A stretch of DNA of 64,000 bases from Mycolicibacterium peregrinum. Lineage in GTDB: Bacteria; Actinomycetota; Actinomycetes; Mycobacteriales; Mycobacteriaceae. The first letter of the stretch is position 1, and each line of letters begins with the position of its first letter. The notes under the pieces are model-generated. The model saw only the letters and a program-made list of their open reading frames with translations, was not told the origin of the DNA and searched no databases. The translations under genes and the position numbers were made by a program. Where the stretch lies: assembly GCF_001665625.1 (NCBI RefSeq), contig NZ_LZSY01000110.1, positions 1 to 64,000 on the forward strand, in the 5' to 3' direction. Below are positions 9,469 through 17,365 of this stretch, one piece after another.

Positions 9469-10254
9469 TCATTCGAAAGAAAGATGCACTGAACCTAACC
9501 CGGCGAAGTCAGCGACGAAATCGCTGCCCGGAGGTGCATCTATCGCACGCGTACAAGAGCCGGGCAACACGATGTCTCCGGCCTTCAGACGCACCCCGAA
9601 GCTCTCCACCTTGCGGGCCAACCAAGCCACCGCAGTGACCGGATTACCCAGCACCGCATCGCTACGTCCCTCGGCCACGACCTCGCCGTGATTGGTCAGG
9701 ACCGCGTCGATATTTCGGATGTCGATGTCCTTGGGCGACACCCGCGCCTCACCGAGCACCCATCCGGCGCTGCTGGCGTTGTCCGCGATCGTGTCGCACA
9801 ACTTGATCTGCCAGTTGGTGATGCGGGTGTCGATCAACTCGATCGCCGGAGCGAACGCAGCCGTCGCGGCCAGCACGTCCTCCTCGGTGCACCCCGCACC
9901 GGGCAGATCTTCGGAAAGGATGAACCCGACCTCGACCTCGACCCGCGGGTACAGGAACTTCGACGAGGGCACCGGGACGTTCTCGAACACCTCCATCTCG
10001 TCGAGGAGATGGCCGTAGTCCGGCTCGTCGACACCCATCATGTCCTGCATCGCCTTGCTGGACAGTCCGACCTTGTGACCCACGATCCGGGCGCCCTCGG
10101 CAACCCGCTGCCGGATGTTGATCAGCTGGATCTCGTAGGCATCCACCACGTCGATTTCGCCGAACCGATCGGTCAGCGGCGTCATCGGGACCCGGCTGCG
10201 CTCGGCCTGGGCCAGATCGGCCGCCAGCTGGGCGCGTACCTCGTCACTAAGCAT
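9469..10254 (-). CDS. hsaE: 2-hydroxypenta/hexa-2,4-dienoate hydratase
   Basis: 261 residues in the fumarylacetoacetase-like hydratase family (BphH/MhpD type). Conserved blocks seen: GHKVGLSSKAMQDMMGVDEPDYG, the metal-binding VEVEVGFIL (the E-x-E pair), and LARKVESFGVRLKAGDIVLPGSCTRA. It hydrates the 2-hydroxydienoate released when the steroid A/B ring product is hydrolysed, giving the substrate for HsaF. First gene of the hsaE-G-F operon, divergent from kstD; the KstR box lies about 60 bp upstream of its ATG. The assignment is strong because order and sequences match the known Rv3534c-Rv3536c set. Confidence 0.95.
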   Translation of the reverse strand: MLSDEVRAQLAADLAQAERSRVPMTPLTDRFGEIDVVDAYEIQLINIRQRVAEGARIVGHKVGLSSKAMQDMMGVDEPDYGHLLDEMEVFENVPVPSSKFLYPRVEVEVGFILSEDLPGAGCTEEDVLAATAAFAPAIELIDTRITNWQIKLCDTIADNASSAGWVLGEARVSPKDIDIRNIDAVLTNHGEVVAEGRSDAVLGNPVTAVAWLARKVESFGVRLKAGDIVLPGSCTRAIDAPPGSDFVADFAGLGSVHLSFE

Positions 10255-10312
10255 TCTGGTGAATTCCCCTCACTTCTTTGACCGGGGCGGTTGTTGGATT
10301 GCCGGTCAATTC

Positions 10313-10326
10313 TATAACGTGTTCTA
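10313..10326. promoter_or_regulatory. KstR operator between hsaE and kstD
   Basis: TATAACGTGTTCTA fits the KstR palindrome TnnAACnnGTTnnA at every defined position. KstR is the TetR-family cholesterol repressor, released by a steroid-CoA ligand. The box ends one base before the kstD ATG, and its left part (TATAAC) could itself be the -10 element. Confidence 0.9.
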
Positions 10327-10327
10327 C

Positions 10328-12031
10328 ATGACTGGACAGGAGTACGACGTTGTCGTGGTCGGCAGCGGCGCTGCCGGCATGGTCGCCGCCCTCACCGCTG
10401 CCCATCAGGGCCTCTCGACAGTAGTCGTAGAGAAGGCGCCGCACTATGGAGGTTCCACTGCGCGGTCAGGTGGTGGGGTCTGGATCCCGAACAACGAGAT
10501 TCTCAAACGCGACGGCGTGAAAGACACCCCCGAGGCCGCCCGCACCTACCTGCACAAAATCATCGGTGACGTGGTGCCTGCAGAGAAGATCGACACCTAC
10601 CTCGACCGCTCGCCGGAGATGCTCTCGTTCGTCCTCAAGCACTCCCCGCTGAAGCTGTGCTGGGTGCCCGGATACTCCGACTACTACCCTGAGACGCCCG
10701 GCGGCAAGCCCACCGGCCGCTCGGTGGAACCCAAGCCGTTCAACGCCAAGAAGCTCGGCGTTGACGAGAAGGGCCTGGAGCCGCCGTACGGCAAGGTGCC
10801 GATGAACATGGTGGTGATGCAGCAGGACTATGTCCGGCTCAACCAGCTCAAGCGTCATCCCCGCGGCGTGCTGCGCAGCCTCAAGGTGGGCGTCCGCTCC
10901 GTGTGGGCCAACGCCACCGGCAAGAACCTGGTCGGCATGGGCCGTGCGCTCATCGCACCGCTGCGCATCGGCCTGCAGCAGGCCGGCGTGCCGGTCCAGC
11001 TGAACACCGCGCTGACCGATCTCTACGTCGAGGACGGCGTCGTCCGCGGCGTGTACGTCGTCGATCCCCGCGACACTTCCGCTGAGCCGCAACTGATCCG
11101 CGCGCGCCGCGCAGTGATCCTGGGCTCCGGCGGATTCGAGCACAACGAGCAGATGCGGGTGAAGTACCAGCGCGCCCCCATCACCACCGAGTGGACCGTG
11201 GGCGCGGTGGCCAACACCGGCGACGGCATCCTGGCTGCCGAAAAGCAGGGCGCTGCACTCGAATTCATGGAGGACTCATGGTGGGGCCCGACGGTCCCAC
11301 TGGTCGACTCCCCGTGGTTCGCCCTGTCCGAGCGCAACTCTCCCGGCTCGATCATCGTCAACATGGCCGGCAAGCGGTTCATGAACGAGTCGATGCCGTA
11401 TGTCGAGGCCTGCCACCACATGTACGGCGGCGAATACGGCCAGGGCGCGGGCCCCGGCGAGAACATCCCGGCCTGGCTGATCTTCGACCAGCAGTACCGC
11501 GACCGCTTCATCTTCGCGGGTCTGCAGCCTGGACAACGCATTCCGAAGAAGTGGCTGGAGTCCGGCGTCATCGTCAAGGCCGACACCCTGGAGGAGTTGG
11601 CCGCCAAGACCGGTCTGCCCGCCGACGCGTTTGCCGCGACCATCGACCGGTTCAACGGCTTCGCCCGCTCCGGGGTGGACGAGGACTTCCACCGCGGCGA
11701 GAGCGCCTACGACCGCTACTACGGCGATCCCACCAACAAGCCCAATCCCAACCTCGGCGAGATCAAGCACGGCCCGTACTACGCAGCCAAGATGGTGCCG
11801 GGCGACCTGGGCACTAAGGGCGGTGTCCGCACCGACCTGGTCGGCCGGGTGCTACGCGATGACGACTCCGTGATCGAGGGCCTGTACGCCGCAGGTAACG
11901 TCAGCTCACCGGTCATGGGTCACACCTACCCCGGCCCCGGCGGCACCATTGGTCCCGCCATGACGTTCGGATACCTCGCGGCACTCGACATTGCCGCGGC
12001 GGTTCCCGCCACATCGACCACAAAGGGCTGA
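10328..12031 (+). CDS. kstD: 3-ketosteroid delta-1-dehydrogenase
   Basis: 567 residues from the chosen ATG, usual KstD length. The FAD-binding motif VVVGSGAAGMVAAL (Gly12-x-Gly14-x-x-Gly17) starts right after the start. Further family blocks are KAPHYGGSTARSGGGVWIPN and the C-terminal GLYAAGNVSSPVMGHTYPG. KstD introduces the C1-C2 double bond in ring A of 3-keto-4-ene steroids, which with 9-alpha hydroxylation opens ring B. An ATG 69 bases upstream is in frame but lies beyond the KstR operator and adds residues with no family counterpart, so the ATG directly behind the operator is preferred. The mRNA may then be leaderless. Followed after one base by chsH3. Confidence 0.96.
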   Translation: MTGQEYDVVVVGSGAAGMVAALTAAHQGLSTVVVEKAPHYGGSTARSGGGVWIPNNEILKRDGVKDTPEAARTYLHKIIGDVVPAEKIDTYLDRSPEMLSFVLKHSPLKLCWVPGYSDYYPETPGGKPTGRSVEPKPFNAKKLGVDEKGLEPPYGKVPMNMVVMQQDYVRLNQLKRHPRGVLRSLKVGVRSVWANATGKNLVGMGRALIAPLRIGLQQAGVPVQLNTALTDLYVEDGVVRGVYVVDPRDTSAEPQLIRARRAVILGSGGFEHNEQMRVKYQRAPITTEWTVGAVANTGDGILAAEKQGAALEFMEDSWWGPTVPLVDSPWFALSERNSPGSIIVNMAGKRFMNESMPYVEACHHMYGGEYGQGAGPGENIPAWLIFDQQYRDRFIFAGLQPGQRIPKKWLESGVIVKADTLEELAAKTGLPADAFAATIDRFNGFARSGVDEDFHRGESAYDRYYGDPTNKPNPNLGEIKHGPYYAAKMVPGDLGTKGGVRTDLVGRVLRDDDSVIEGLYAAGNVSSPVMGHTYPGPGGTIGPAMTFGYLAALDIAAAVPATSTTKG

Positions 12032-12032
12032 C

Positions 12033-12893
12033 ATGCCGATCGATCTCGACAAGGCGCTGGGCGCCGAGCTGGAACCCATCGAGTTCTCCTGGACCAGCAG
12101 CGACATCCAGCTGTACCACCTGGGCCTCGGCGCCGGTGCCGACCCGATGGACGCGCGCGAGCTGCGTTACCTCGTCGACGACACCCCGCAGGTGCTGCCG
12201 ACGTTCGGCAACGTCGCGGCCAGCTTCCACATGACCGAGGCGCCCAAGGTGCAGTTCCCCGGCATCGACATCGAGCTGTCGAAGGTGCTGCACGCCAGCG
12301 AGGCTGTCAGCGTGCCCGGCCCGATCCCGACCAGCGGCACCGCGAAGTCGGTGCAGCGCTTCACCGAGATCTGGGACAAGGGCAAGGCTGCCGTCATCGT
12401 CAGCGAATCCACGGTGACCGATGAGTCCGGCAAGGTCCTGTGGACCACCAAGCGGTCGATCTTCGCCCGCGGTGAGGGCGGCTTCGGCGGCGAGCGCGGA
12501 CCGGCCACCTCGGCCGAGCTGCCCGATCGCGCACCGGATATCGAGATCTCGCTGCCGACGCTGCCGCAGCAGGCGCTGCTGTATCGACTGTGCGGTGACC
12601 GTAATCCGCTGCACTCGGACCCGGCATTCGCTGCGGCAGCGGGCTTCGAGCGGCCGATCCTGCACGGACTGTGCACCTACGGCATCGGCTGCAAGGCCAT
12701 CGTTGACAACCTGCTCGACGGCGACGTCTCTCAGGTGGCTTCCTACGGCGCCCGGTTCGCCGGCGTGGTGATCCCCGGCGAGACCCTGCAGGCCAACATC
12801 TGGAAGGAAGACGGCAAGTTCATCGGCGTGCTCACGGCACCGTCGCGGGACAACGCCGTCGTGCTGTCCGGTGTGGAGCTCGTTCCGGCGTAG
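12033..12893 (+). CDS. chsH3: MaoC-family enoyl-CoA hydratase, ChsH3-like (Rv3538 type)
   Basis: 286 residues with two hot-dog halves. The second half carries the hydratase-2 motif CGDRNPLHSDPAFAAAAGFE with Asp189 and His194 as catalytic pair, then RPILHGLCTYG. Enzymes of this type hydrate 2-enoyl-CoA thioesters. The position directly behind kstD matches M. tuberculosis Rv3538, the proposed ChsH3 for the sterol side chain. The ATG one base after the kstD stop fits translational coupling; an upstream in-frame ATG would lie inside kstD. Confident on family; the exact substrate is inferred from synteny. Confidence 0.88.
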   Translation: MPIDLDKALGAELEPIEFSWTSSDIQLYHLGLGAGADPMDARELRYLVDDTPQVLPTFGNVAASFHMTEAPKVQFPGIDIELSKVLHASEAVSVPGPIPTSGTAKSVQRFTEIWDKGKAAVIVSESTVTDESGKVLWTTKRSIFARGEGGFGGERGPATSAELPDRAPDIEISLPTLPQQALLYRLCGDRNPLHSDPAFAAAAGFERPILHGLCTYGIGCKAIVDNLLDGDVSQVASYGARFAGVVIPGETLQANIWKEDGKFIGVLTAPSRDNAVVLSGVELVPA

Positions 12894-12930
12894 CTGTCTT
12901 TCCCCCGCTTTTCCGCGCTTCGCCCCCGCT

Positions 12931-12980
12931 TTGTCACGCTGGAGTGGCTGTGGGCGCTGACAGCCACTCTGGCGTGACAA
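12931..12980. repeat. Long hairpin repeat, copy 1 (left of the DUF559 gene)
   Basis: Arms 12931-12951 and 12960-12980 are 21 nt and pair throughout, with two G:T positions, around an 8 nt loop. The arm begins TTGTCACGCTGGAGTGGCTG. No T-run follows, so it is a poor rho-independent terminator for chsH3. The same arm sequence recurs on the far side of the next gene. Confidence 0.8.
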
Positions 12981-13054
12981 CGCGAACGTCGCAGAGGGCC
13001 CGCCTTCGACCTGCCTTGGCCACTACCACAGCTGCGTGGTGTCGTCATCTGTCA

Positions 13055-13092
13055 CCACAGAGCGGCTGTGGACAACGAGTGTCACTCCAGCG
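13055..13092. repeat. Degenerate copy of the hairpin-repeat core upstream of the DUF559 gene
   Basis: A CCACAG/CTGTGG mini-hairpin (13055-13071) is followed by GTCACTCCAGCG (13081-13092), the same core found in the flanking hairpins, here without a full partner arm. It lies in the 252 bp leader region of the next gene, close enough to influence its expression. Confidence 0.45.
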
Positions 13093-13145
13093 CTTGTGGA
13101 TAACCGACGTGACGGATATGCCATTGCGCTGCACACTTTCTCGCC

Positions 13146-13991
13146 ATGGGGGAACCATTCGTCGGCAGTAAGGCCGTTGCCAACGGCGAACTGCGCAAGA
13201 GCGCGCTACGCACCCAGTACACCAGGGTGTTCCGGGATGTCTACGTGAGCCCAGGCACCGAACTGACACCACTCATTCGGGCGCAGGCCGCTTGGCTATG
13301 GTCCCGGCAGCGCGGCATCGTGGCCGGAATCTCGGCAGCAGCCGTGCACGGCGCAAAATGGGTCGATCCGAAGTCACCGATTGAACTGATCCACTCCAAC
13401 CGTAATCCGCTCGCGGGACTGCGGATTCGAACCGAAGCGATCGAAGACGATGAGATAGTCCGGTTCGAGGGCGTGCCAGTCACCTCATTGGCGCGCACCG
13501 CACTCGACATCGGCTGCTGGTATCCGCGGGACGACGCGGTAGCGACCCTCGATGCGCTTGCCCACGCGACCGACCTCAAAGCCGCCGACGTCGACCTGTT
13601 GATACAGCGATACGCGCGGCGCCGGGACATTCAGCGCGCCCGCACCGCCTTGGACTTGATGGATGGCGGCGCACAGTCCCCAAAGGAAACTTGGCTGCGG
13701 CTGATCCTCATCGACGGAGGCTTGCCTCGACCACAGACCCAGATCCCGGTTCTCGACGGCCCCGGCGACCCATTCGCGTATCTCGACATGGGTTGGGAGG
13801 ACATCAAAGTCGCGGCCGAGTACGACGGTGAGGAACACCGATCCAGCAGCTGGCGGTACGGCTGGGATCTCCGAAGGGCCGAGCGGATACAACGGCAAGG
13901 ATGGATCAACGTCCGCATCTCCGCCGGCGAACGTGAAGAAAATATCCTGCGTCGGGTTATCGCCGCTCGGGCACAACGAATGTCACGCTAG
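13146..13991 (+). CDS. Solo AbiEi-like / DUF559 (Vsr-like endonuclease fold) protein
   Basis: 281 residues. The N-terminal two thirds resembles the AbiEi antitoxin fold, with a winged-helix-like start and RTQYTRVFRDVYVSPGTELTP, GIVAGISAAAVHGA, and VPVTSLARTALDI. The C-terminal third resembles DUF559, a Vsr-like PD-(D/E)xK relative: SPKETWLRLILIDGGLPRP (Glu181), then YLDMGWEDIKVAAEYDGEEH with Asp214 and Glu225/Asp227 as candidate metal ligands, and QGWINVRISAGE. Mycobacteria carry many such single-gene paralogues with no adjacent AbiEii toxin; none is seen here. No clear ribosome site precedes the ATG, so leaderless translation is possible. The gene is bracketed by hairpin repeats, and its TAG stop lies inside the left arm of one. 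Function unknown. Confidence 0.8.
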   Translation: MGEPFVGSKAVANGELRKSALRTQYTRVFRDVYVSPGTELTPLIRAQAAWLWSRQRGIVAGISAAAVHGAKWVDPKSPIELIHSNRNPLAGLRIRTEAIEDDEIVRFEGVPVTSLARTALDIGCWYPRDDAVATLDALAHATDLKAADVDLLIQRYARRRDIQRARTALDLMDGGAQSPKETWLRLILIDGGLPRPQTQIPVLDGPGDPFAYLDMGWEDIKVAAEYDGEEHRSSSWRYGWDLRRAERIQRQGWINVRISAGEREENILRRVIAARAQRMSR

Positions 13992-14028
13992 CGCAACCGT
14001 GGAGGCCCGCAGTCACTCTGGAGTGACA
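13981..14028. repeat. Hairpin repeat, copy 2 (overlaps the stop of the DUF559 gene)
   Basis: TGTCACGCTAG at 13981-13991 contains the stop codon of the preceding gene. It pairs imperfectly with the right part of GTCACTCTGGAGTGACA (14012-14028). That right part is itself a perfect 7 bp dyad, GTCACTC-TG-GAGTGAC. Core sequence is shared with copies 1 and 3. Confidence 0.7.
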
Positions 14029-14060
14029 AAGCGGGCGGCTCGGCAGAACCGATCCTGTCC

Positions 14061-14112
14061 ATTGTCACGCTGGAGCGACTGTCGACGTCGAGAGCCACTC
14101 CAGCGTGACAAT
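14061..14112. repeat. Long hairpin repeat, copy 3 (right of the DUF559 gene)
   Basis: Arms ATTGTCACGCTGGAGCGACT (14061-14080) and AGCCACTCCAGCGTGACAAT (14093-14112) pair over 20 nt with one mismatch and one wobble, around a 12 nt loop. The first 15 bases of the core match copy 1, so both hairpins belong to one family. Confidence 0.8.
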
Positions 14113-14198
14113 TGGCGCGCGAGAGAGCGGGACAAACGAGCACGCTCAAACGCAGAACGCCCGCCGGGATCACCGACGGTCGTTCACACGCAACACAA

Positions 14199-14996
14199 TT
14201 ACATCCGCTTCCAGAGATCGTCCCCGCCGGAATGACGCGGGGCCTCGGGTGCCACCGGAACCGGGCCGGGAGCCGGCTGGCTCGGCGCGGCGGCAGGCGG
14301 AGCAGACGCGGCAGGCGGTGCGGAATGCGTGACCGGAGGCGCCGAGTGCGGAGCCGCCGACGCCGCCCCACCTGACGGGGCACTCATCTGCGTCTCCCGC
14401 GCATCCAGACCGGCTTCGCGTCGGTCCTGCGCGACATCGCGGTCGTTCTGCGCCGTCTCGCGATCGTCCTGCTGCTTGTCCCGCTCGTCGAGCTTGGCCT
14501 CGCGTTCATCCTGCTGCTGTTGTGGATTCGGGCCACCAGGACCACCCGGGCCGCCGGGCTGGCCGGCACCTGGTGCACCGCCGTTCTCCCCGCCGCCCTT
14601 GGCGCCCTCCATGGCCTTCATCATCGGCTCCATCAGCTGACCGAACTGTCCGCCCATCTGACCCATGGCCTGCGAAGGTGCACTGGCCATCTGGCCCATC
14701 TGGCCCAGCTGCCCCATCATCTGGCTGAGCTGGCCGACGCCCTGACCACCGGACTCGTCGGCCTTCTCGTAGGCGCCCTGCGCGTCCGACAGCTTGGCGT
14801 TGAACATGTTCTCTTTGGCCGACAATGCCGTTACGTTGGTGGCCAGCGAGGCCGCCAATGCCGGCAGGATGCCGGAGATGGTCATGCTCATCGCGTCTTC
14901 GCCGGGTTGAATCGGCGGCATTTCGGGCAGGTTCAACGACGCGGCGTTCCAGCCGAGCGGCCCGCCCATGGACATGGGGCCCAACGGACTACCCAC
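14199..14996 (-). CDS. ESX/type VII secretion substrate-like protein carrying a YxxxD motif (Esp/PE-like partner)
   Basis: 265 residues. Residues 1-35 are Pro/Gly/Met-rich. A helical segment follows (about 36-90: ISGILPALAASLATNVTALS...), ending in the type VII secretion signal YxxxD as Y76-EKA-D80. Then comes a Gln/Met/Gly-rich stretch, a run rich in Asp/Arg/Glu/Gln (about 165-215, probably coiled), and an Ala/Pro tail. The GTG start follows AGGGGG and is 26 bp behind the upstream gene, which carries the complementary WxG motif. Together they look like the heterodimeric ESX substrates of the PE/PPE or EspC/EspA kind, exported as a folded pair. No full family match is recognised. Expected at the cell envelope or outside. 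Confidence 0.65.
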   Translation of the reverse strand: MGSPLGPMSMGGPLGWNAASLNLPEMPPIQPGEDAMSMTISGILPALAASLATNVTALSAKENMFNAKLSDAQGAYEKADESGGQGVGQLSQMMGQLGQMGQMASAPSQAMGQMGGQFGQLMEPMMKAMEGAKGGGENGGAPGAGQPGGPGGPGGPNPQQQQDEREAKLDERDKQQDDRETAQNDRDVAQDRREAGLDARETQMSAPSGGAASAAPHSAPPVTHSAPPAASAPPAAAPSQPAPGPVPVAPEAPRHSGGDDLWKRM

Positions 14997-15022
14997 AATT
15001 ACCCCCTACTCGTCGAGACCGA

Positions 15023-16129
15023 TCACCAATCGTCATAGTCATCGTCACCGTCCCCCGTGTCGTGTTCCAAAGGAGCCGGGACGGCCAGTCCGGTCGCGGT
15101 GCCCCCACCGCCACCGCCACGCTGACCGCCGCCCATCATGCCCATGCCACCGCCCATGCCGCCGGCCGAGTTGGCCGCCGCCACCGGGGCGACACCGCCG
15201 ACCACAGCGGCGCTGGCTCCGGGGTCGACCGAGACCGGTGAGGTACTGCCACCGCCCACCATCTTGGCCAGCAAGGGGGTCTGCGGGCTGCCTCCACCCG
15301 AGCCTCCGGGCAGACCCGCTGCCTTGACCATGCCCGCACCGCTGCTTGGACCGGAGCCGCCGGCCGCCGGATGGTTCGAGAACGCCGAGAACGGGCTGAC
15401 CCCACCACCGGTGCCCTTGCCGCCCGAACCCAACTGCGAGACCAGCTGCTGCAGCGGCTGTGCCATCTGCTGCAGCGGTTGAGAGAGCTGCTGCGGAATC
15501 TGGCCGGCCATCTGCGGGATCTGGCCGAGCATCTGCGGCAGCTGGCTGATCAGCTGCATCATCGATTCGGCGCCCTTCTGGGCCGCCTGCTGCGCCTGGG
15601 CCGTCGGCGGGGTGCCGATCTGCGGAAGGTTGGCAATCGTGCTGAGACTGTCCGCCATTTCCGTGGAGGCAGCCGAAACCGTCGCGGTGTTCTGCGCCAA
15701 GCCCGCCTTGATACGGCTCTCGATCAGCTCCTGCGTGTTCGGAACGACCAGCGCGGCCTGCTGCATCAGCTCGACCTCGTGCTGCACTTCCTGCGAGACC
15801 GCGTTGACGGCGGCCTTGGTCGCGGCCACCGTCGATGCCATTTTCATCAACGCCGTGGAGATGGCCTGCGCCTGTAGCCCATTGGCCTCGTGTCCGCCGA
15901 TCATCGTGGTGGCCTCACCTGCGGCGGCCAGCGACGCGCCGCCCTCCCACGTGCCCTGCAGCTTCGACAGCTGGTTCGTCTGTTGCGGGACGACGTCGCC
16001 ACTGATGTTGGCGGCGATCTTCTGATACGACGCCGCCGACGCGGTCAGCTGATCTTCGTCGACATTCGGCCAGCCAGGCCCCTGCAACGTCTGCGACCCG
16101 AACGGGCTCATGTCGCGCTCCACCGCCAT
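15023..16129 (-). CDS. ESX/type VII secretion substrate-like protein with WxG motif (EspA/EspB/PPE-like)
   Basis: 368 residues. The N-terminal ~170 residues are strongly helical, with a WxG turn at Trp61-Glu-Gly63 between two helices, as in WXG100, EspB and PPE proteins, and a long second helical pair (ALMKMASTVAATKAAVNAVS). Then follow Gln-rich repeats around LPQMLGQIPQMAGQIPQQL, a Gly/Ser-rich linker, and a very acidic end (HDTGDGDDDYDDW). ATG with AAGGGGG upstream. It heads a two-gene leftward unit with the YxxxD protein. In M. tuberculosis the same position (between Rv3538 and ltp2) holds PPE63, so an ESX substrate sits here in both although the families differ. Function unknown. Confidence 0.68.
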   Translation of the reverse strand: MAVERDMSPFGSQTLQGPGWPNVDEDQLTASAASYQKIAANISGDVVPQQTNQLSKLQGTWEGGASLAAAGEATTMIGGHEANGLQAQAISTALMKMASTVAATKAAVNAVSQEVQHEVELMQQAALVVPNTQELIESRIKAGLAQNTATVSAASTEMADSLSTIANLPQIGTPPTAQAQQAAQKGAESMMQLISQLPQMLGQIPQMAGQIPQQLSQPLQQMAQPLQQLVSQLGSGGKGTGGGVSPFSAFSNHPAAGGSGPSSGAGMVKAAGLPGGSGGGSPQTPLLAKMVGGGSTSPVSVDPGASAAVVGGVAPVAAANSAGGMGGGMGMMGGGQRGGGGGGTATGLAVPAPLEHDTGDGDDDYDDW

Positions 16130-16204
16130 ACCGCGGCCCCCTTCTACGCGTGATGCATAACCGGAGCAAACATTACCGTGCCCGAAGGGGGCGGCGATGC
16201 ACCT

Positions 16205-17365
16205 TTATCCGAGGATCAGCCCGGAGGTCGGCACGCCGGTGCCCGCGGTGACCAGCACATGCTCGACGCCGTCGACCTGGTTGACCGAGGTACCGCGCAA
16301 TTGCCGCACGCCCTCGGCGATGCCGTTCATGCCGTGGATGTAGGCCTCGCCGAGCTGACCACCGTGGGTGTTGATCGGCAGCCGGCCGCCGAGTTCGATG
16401 GCGCCGCCGGCAATGAAGTCCTTGGCCTCGCCCTTACCGCAGAAGCCGAGCTCCTCGAGCTGGATCAAGGTGTACGGGGTGAAGTGGTCGTAGAGGATCG
16501 CAGTCTGGATGTCGTCGGGCGACAGGCCGCTCTGCTCCCACAGCTGGCGGCCGACCAGACCCATCTCGGGCAGACCGAGCTCGTCACGGTAGTACGAGTA
16601 CATGGTGAACTGGTCGGTGCCCGCGCCCTGAGCGGCGGCCTCGATGATCGCCGGCCGGTGCTTGAGATCCTTGGCCCGCTCGGGCGTGGTGACGACGATG
16701 GCCACCCCGCCGTCGCTCTCCTGGCAGCAGTCCAGCAGCCGTAGCGGTTCGGCGATCCACCGCGAGTTCTGATGATCCTCGATGGTGATCGGCTTGCCGT
16801 AGAAGAACGCCTTCGGGTTGGTCGCGGCATGCTTGCGGTCCGCCACCGACACCGCGCCGAAATCCGCACTCGTGGCGCCGTATTCATGCATGTATCGCTG
16901 GGCGATCATCGCGACTGACGCGGCCGGGGTGCTCAGGCCGTGCGGGTAGGACCAGCTGTACTCCACGCCACGCGAGTCGGCGTTCACGGTCAGACCGGTC
17001 ATCACCTGGCCGAACCGGAACTCCGAGCGCTCGTTGAAGGCCCGGTAGGCCACAACGACTTCCGCGACACCGCTCGCGACGGCCAGAGCCGCCTGCTGGA
17101 CGGTCGCCGCTGCGGCGCCGCCCCCGTAGCCGATCTGGCTGAAGAACTTCAGATCCCCGATCCCGGTCGAGCGGGCCACGGCGGTCTCCAGGTTGGAGTC
17201 CATCGTGAACGTCACCAGACCGTCGACGTCGGACGGCTTGAGACCGGCGTCATCGAGGGCGTCGAGCACGGCCTCGGCGGCCAGACGCAACTCACTGCGA
17301 CCGGAGTTCTTGGAGAAGTCGGTGGCACCGATACCGGCGATGGCGGCTTTACCGGACAGGGTCAC
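16205..17365 (-). CDS. ltp2: Steroid side-chain retro-aldolase, thiolase-fold lipid-transfer protein
   Basis: 386 residues, SCP2-thiolase-like fold without the usual nucleophilic Cys motif of degradative thiolases. Blocks seen: KAAIAGIGATDFSKNSGRSE, GLVTFTMDSNLETAVA, IGYGGGAAAATVQQAALAVASG, and LPINTHGGQLGEAYIHGMNG. Ltp2 with the DUF35 domain of ChsH2 cleaves 17-hydroxy-3-oxo-4-pregnene-20-carboxyl-CoA to androstenedione and propionyl-CoA, the last step of cholesterol side-chain removal. GTG start overlapping the chsH1 stop by four bases (GTGA). Last gene of the leftward cyp125/igr operon. Confidence 0.95.
   Translation of the reverse strand: MTLSGKAAIAGIGATDFSKNSGRSELRLAAEAVLDALDDAGLKPSDVDGLVTFTMDSNLETAVARSTGIGDLKFFSQIGYGGGAAAATVQQAALAVASGVAEVVVAYRAFNERSEFRFGQVMTGLTVNADSRGVEYSWSYPHGLSTPAASVAMIAQRYMHEYGATSADFGAVSVADRKHAATNPKAFFYGKPITIEDHQNSRWIAEPLRLLDCCQESDGGVAIVVTTPERAKDLKHRPAIIEAAAQGAGTDQFTMYSYYRDELGLPEMGLVGRQLWEQSGLSPDDIQTAILYDHFTPYTLIQLEELGFCGKGEAKDFIAGGAIELGGRLPINTHGGQLGEAYIHGMNGIAEGVRQLRGTSVNQVDGVEHVLVTAGTGVPTSGLILG

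Noticed and set aside
10259..10327. Upstream ATG for kstD adding 23 residues
   Set aside because: It lies before the KstR operator, the added residues have no family counterpart, and the FAD motif begins right after the later ATG.
12931..14112. CRISPR array
   Set aside because: Repeats are palindromic hairpins at irregular spacing flanking a gene, not regular repeat-spacer units, and no cas genes are present.
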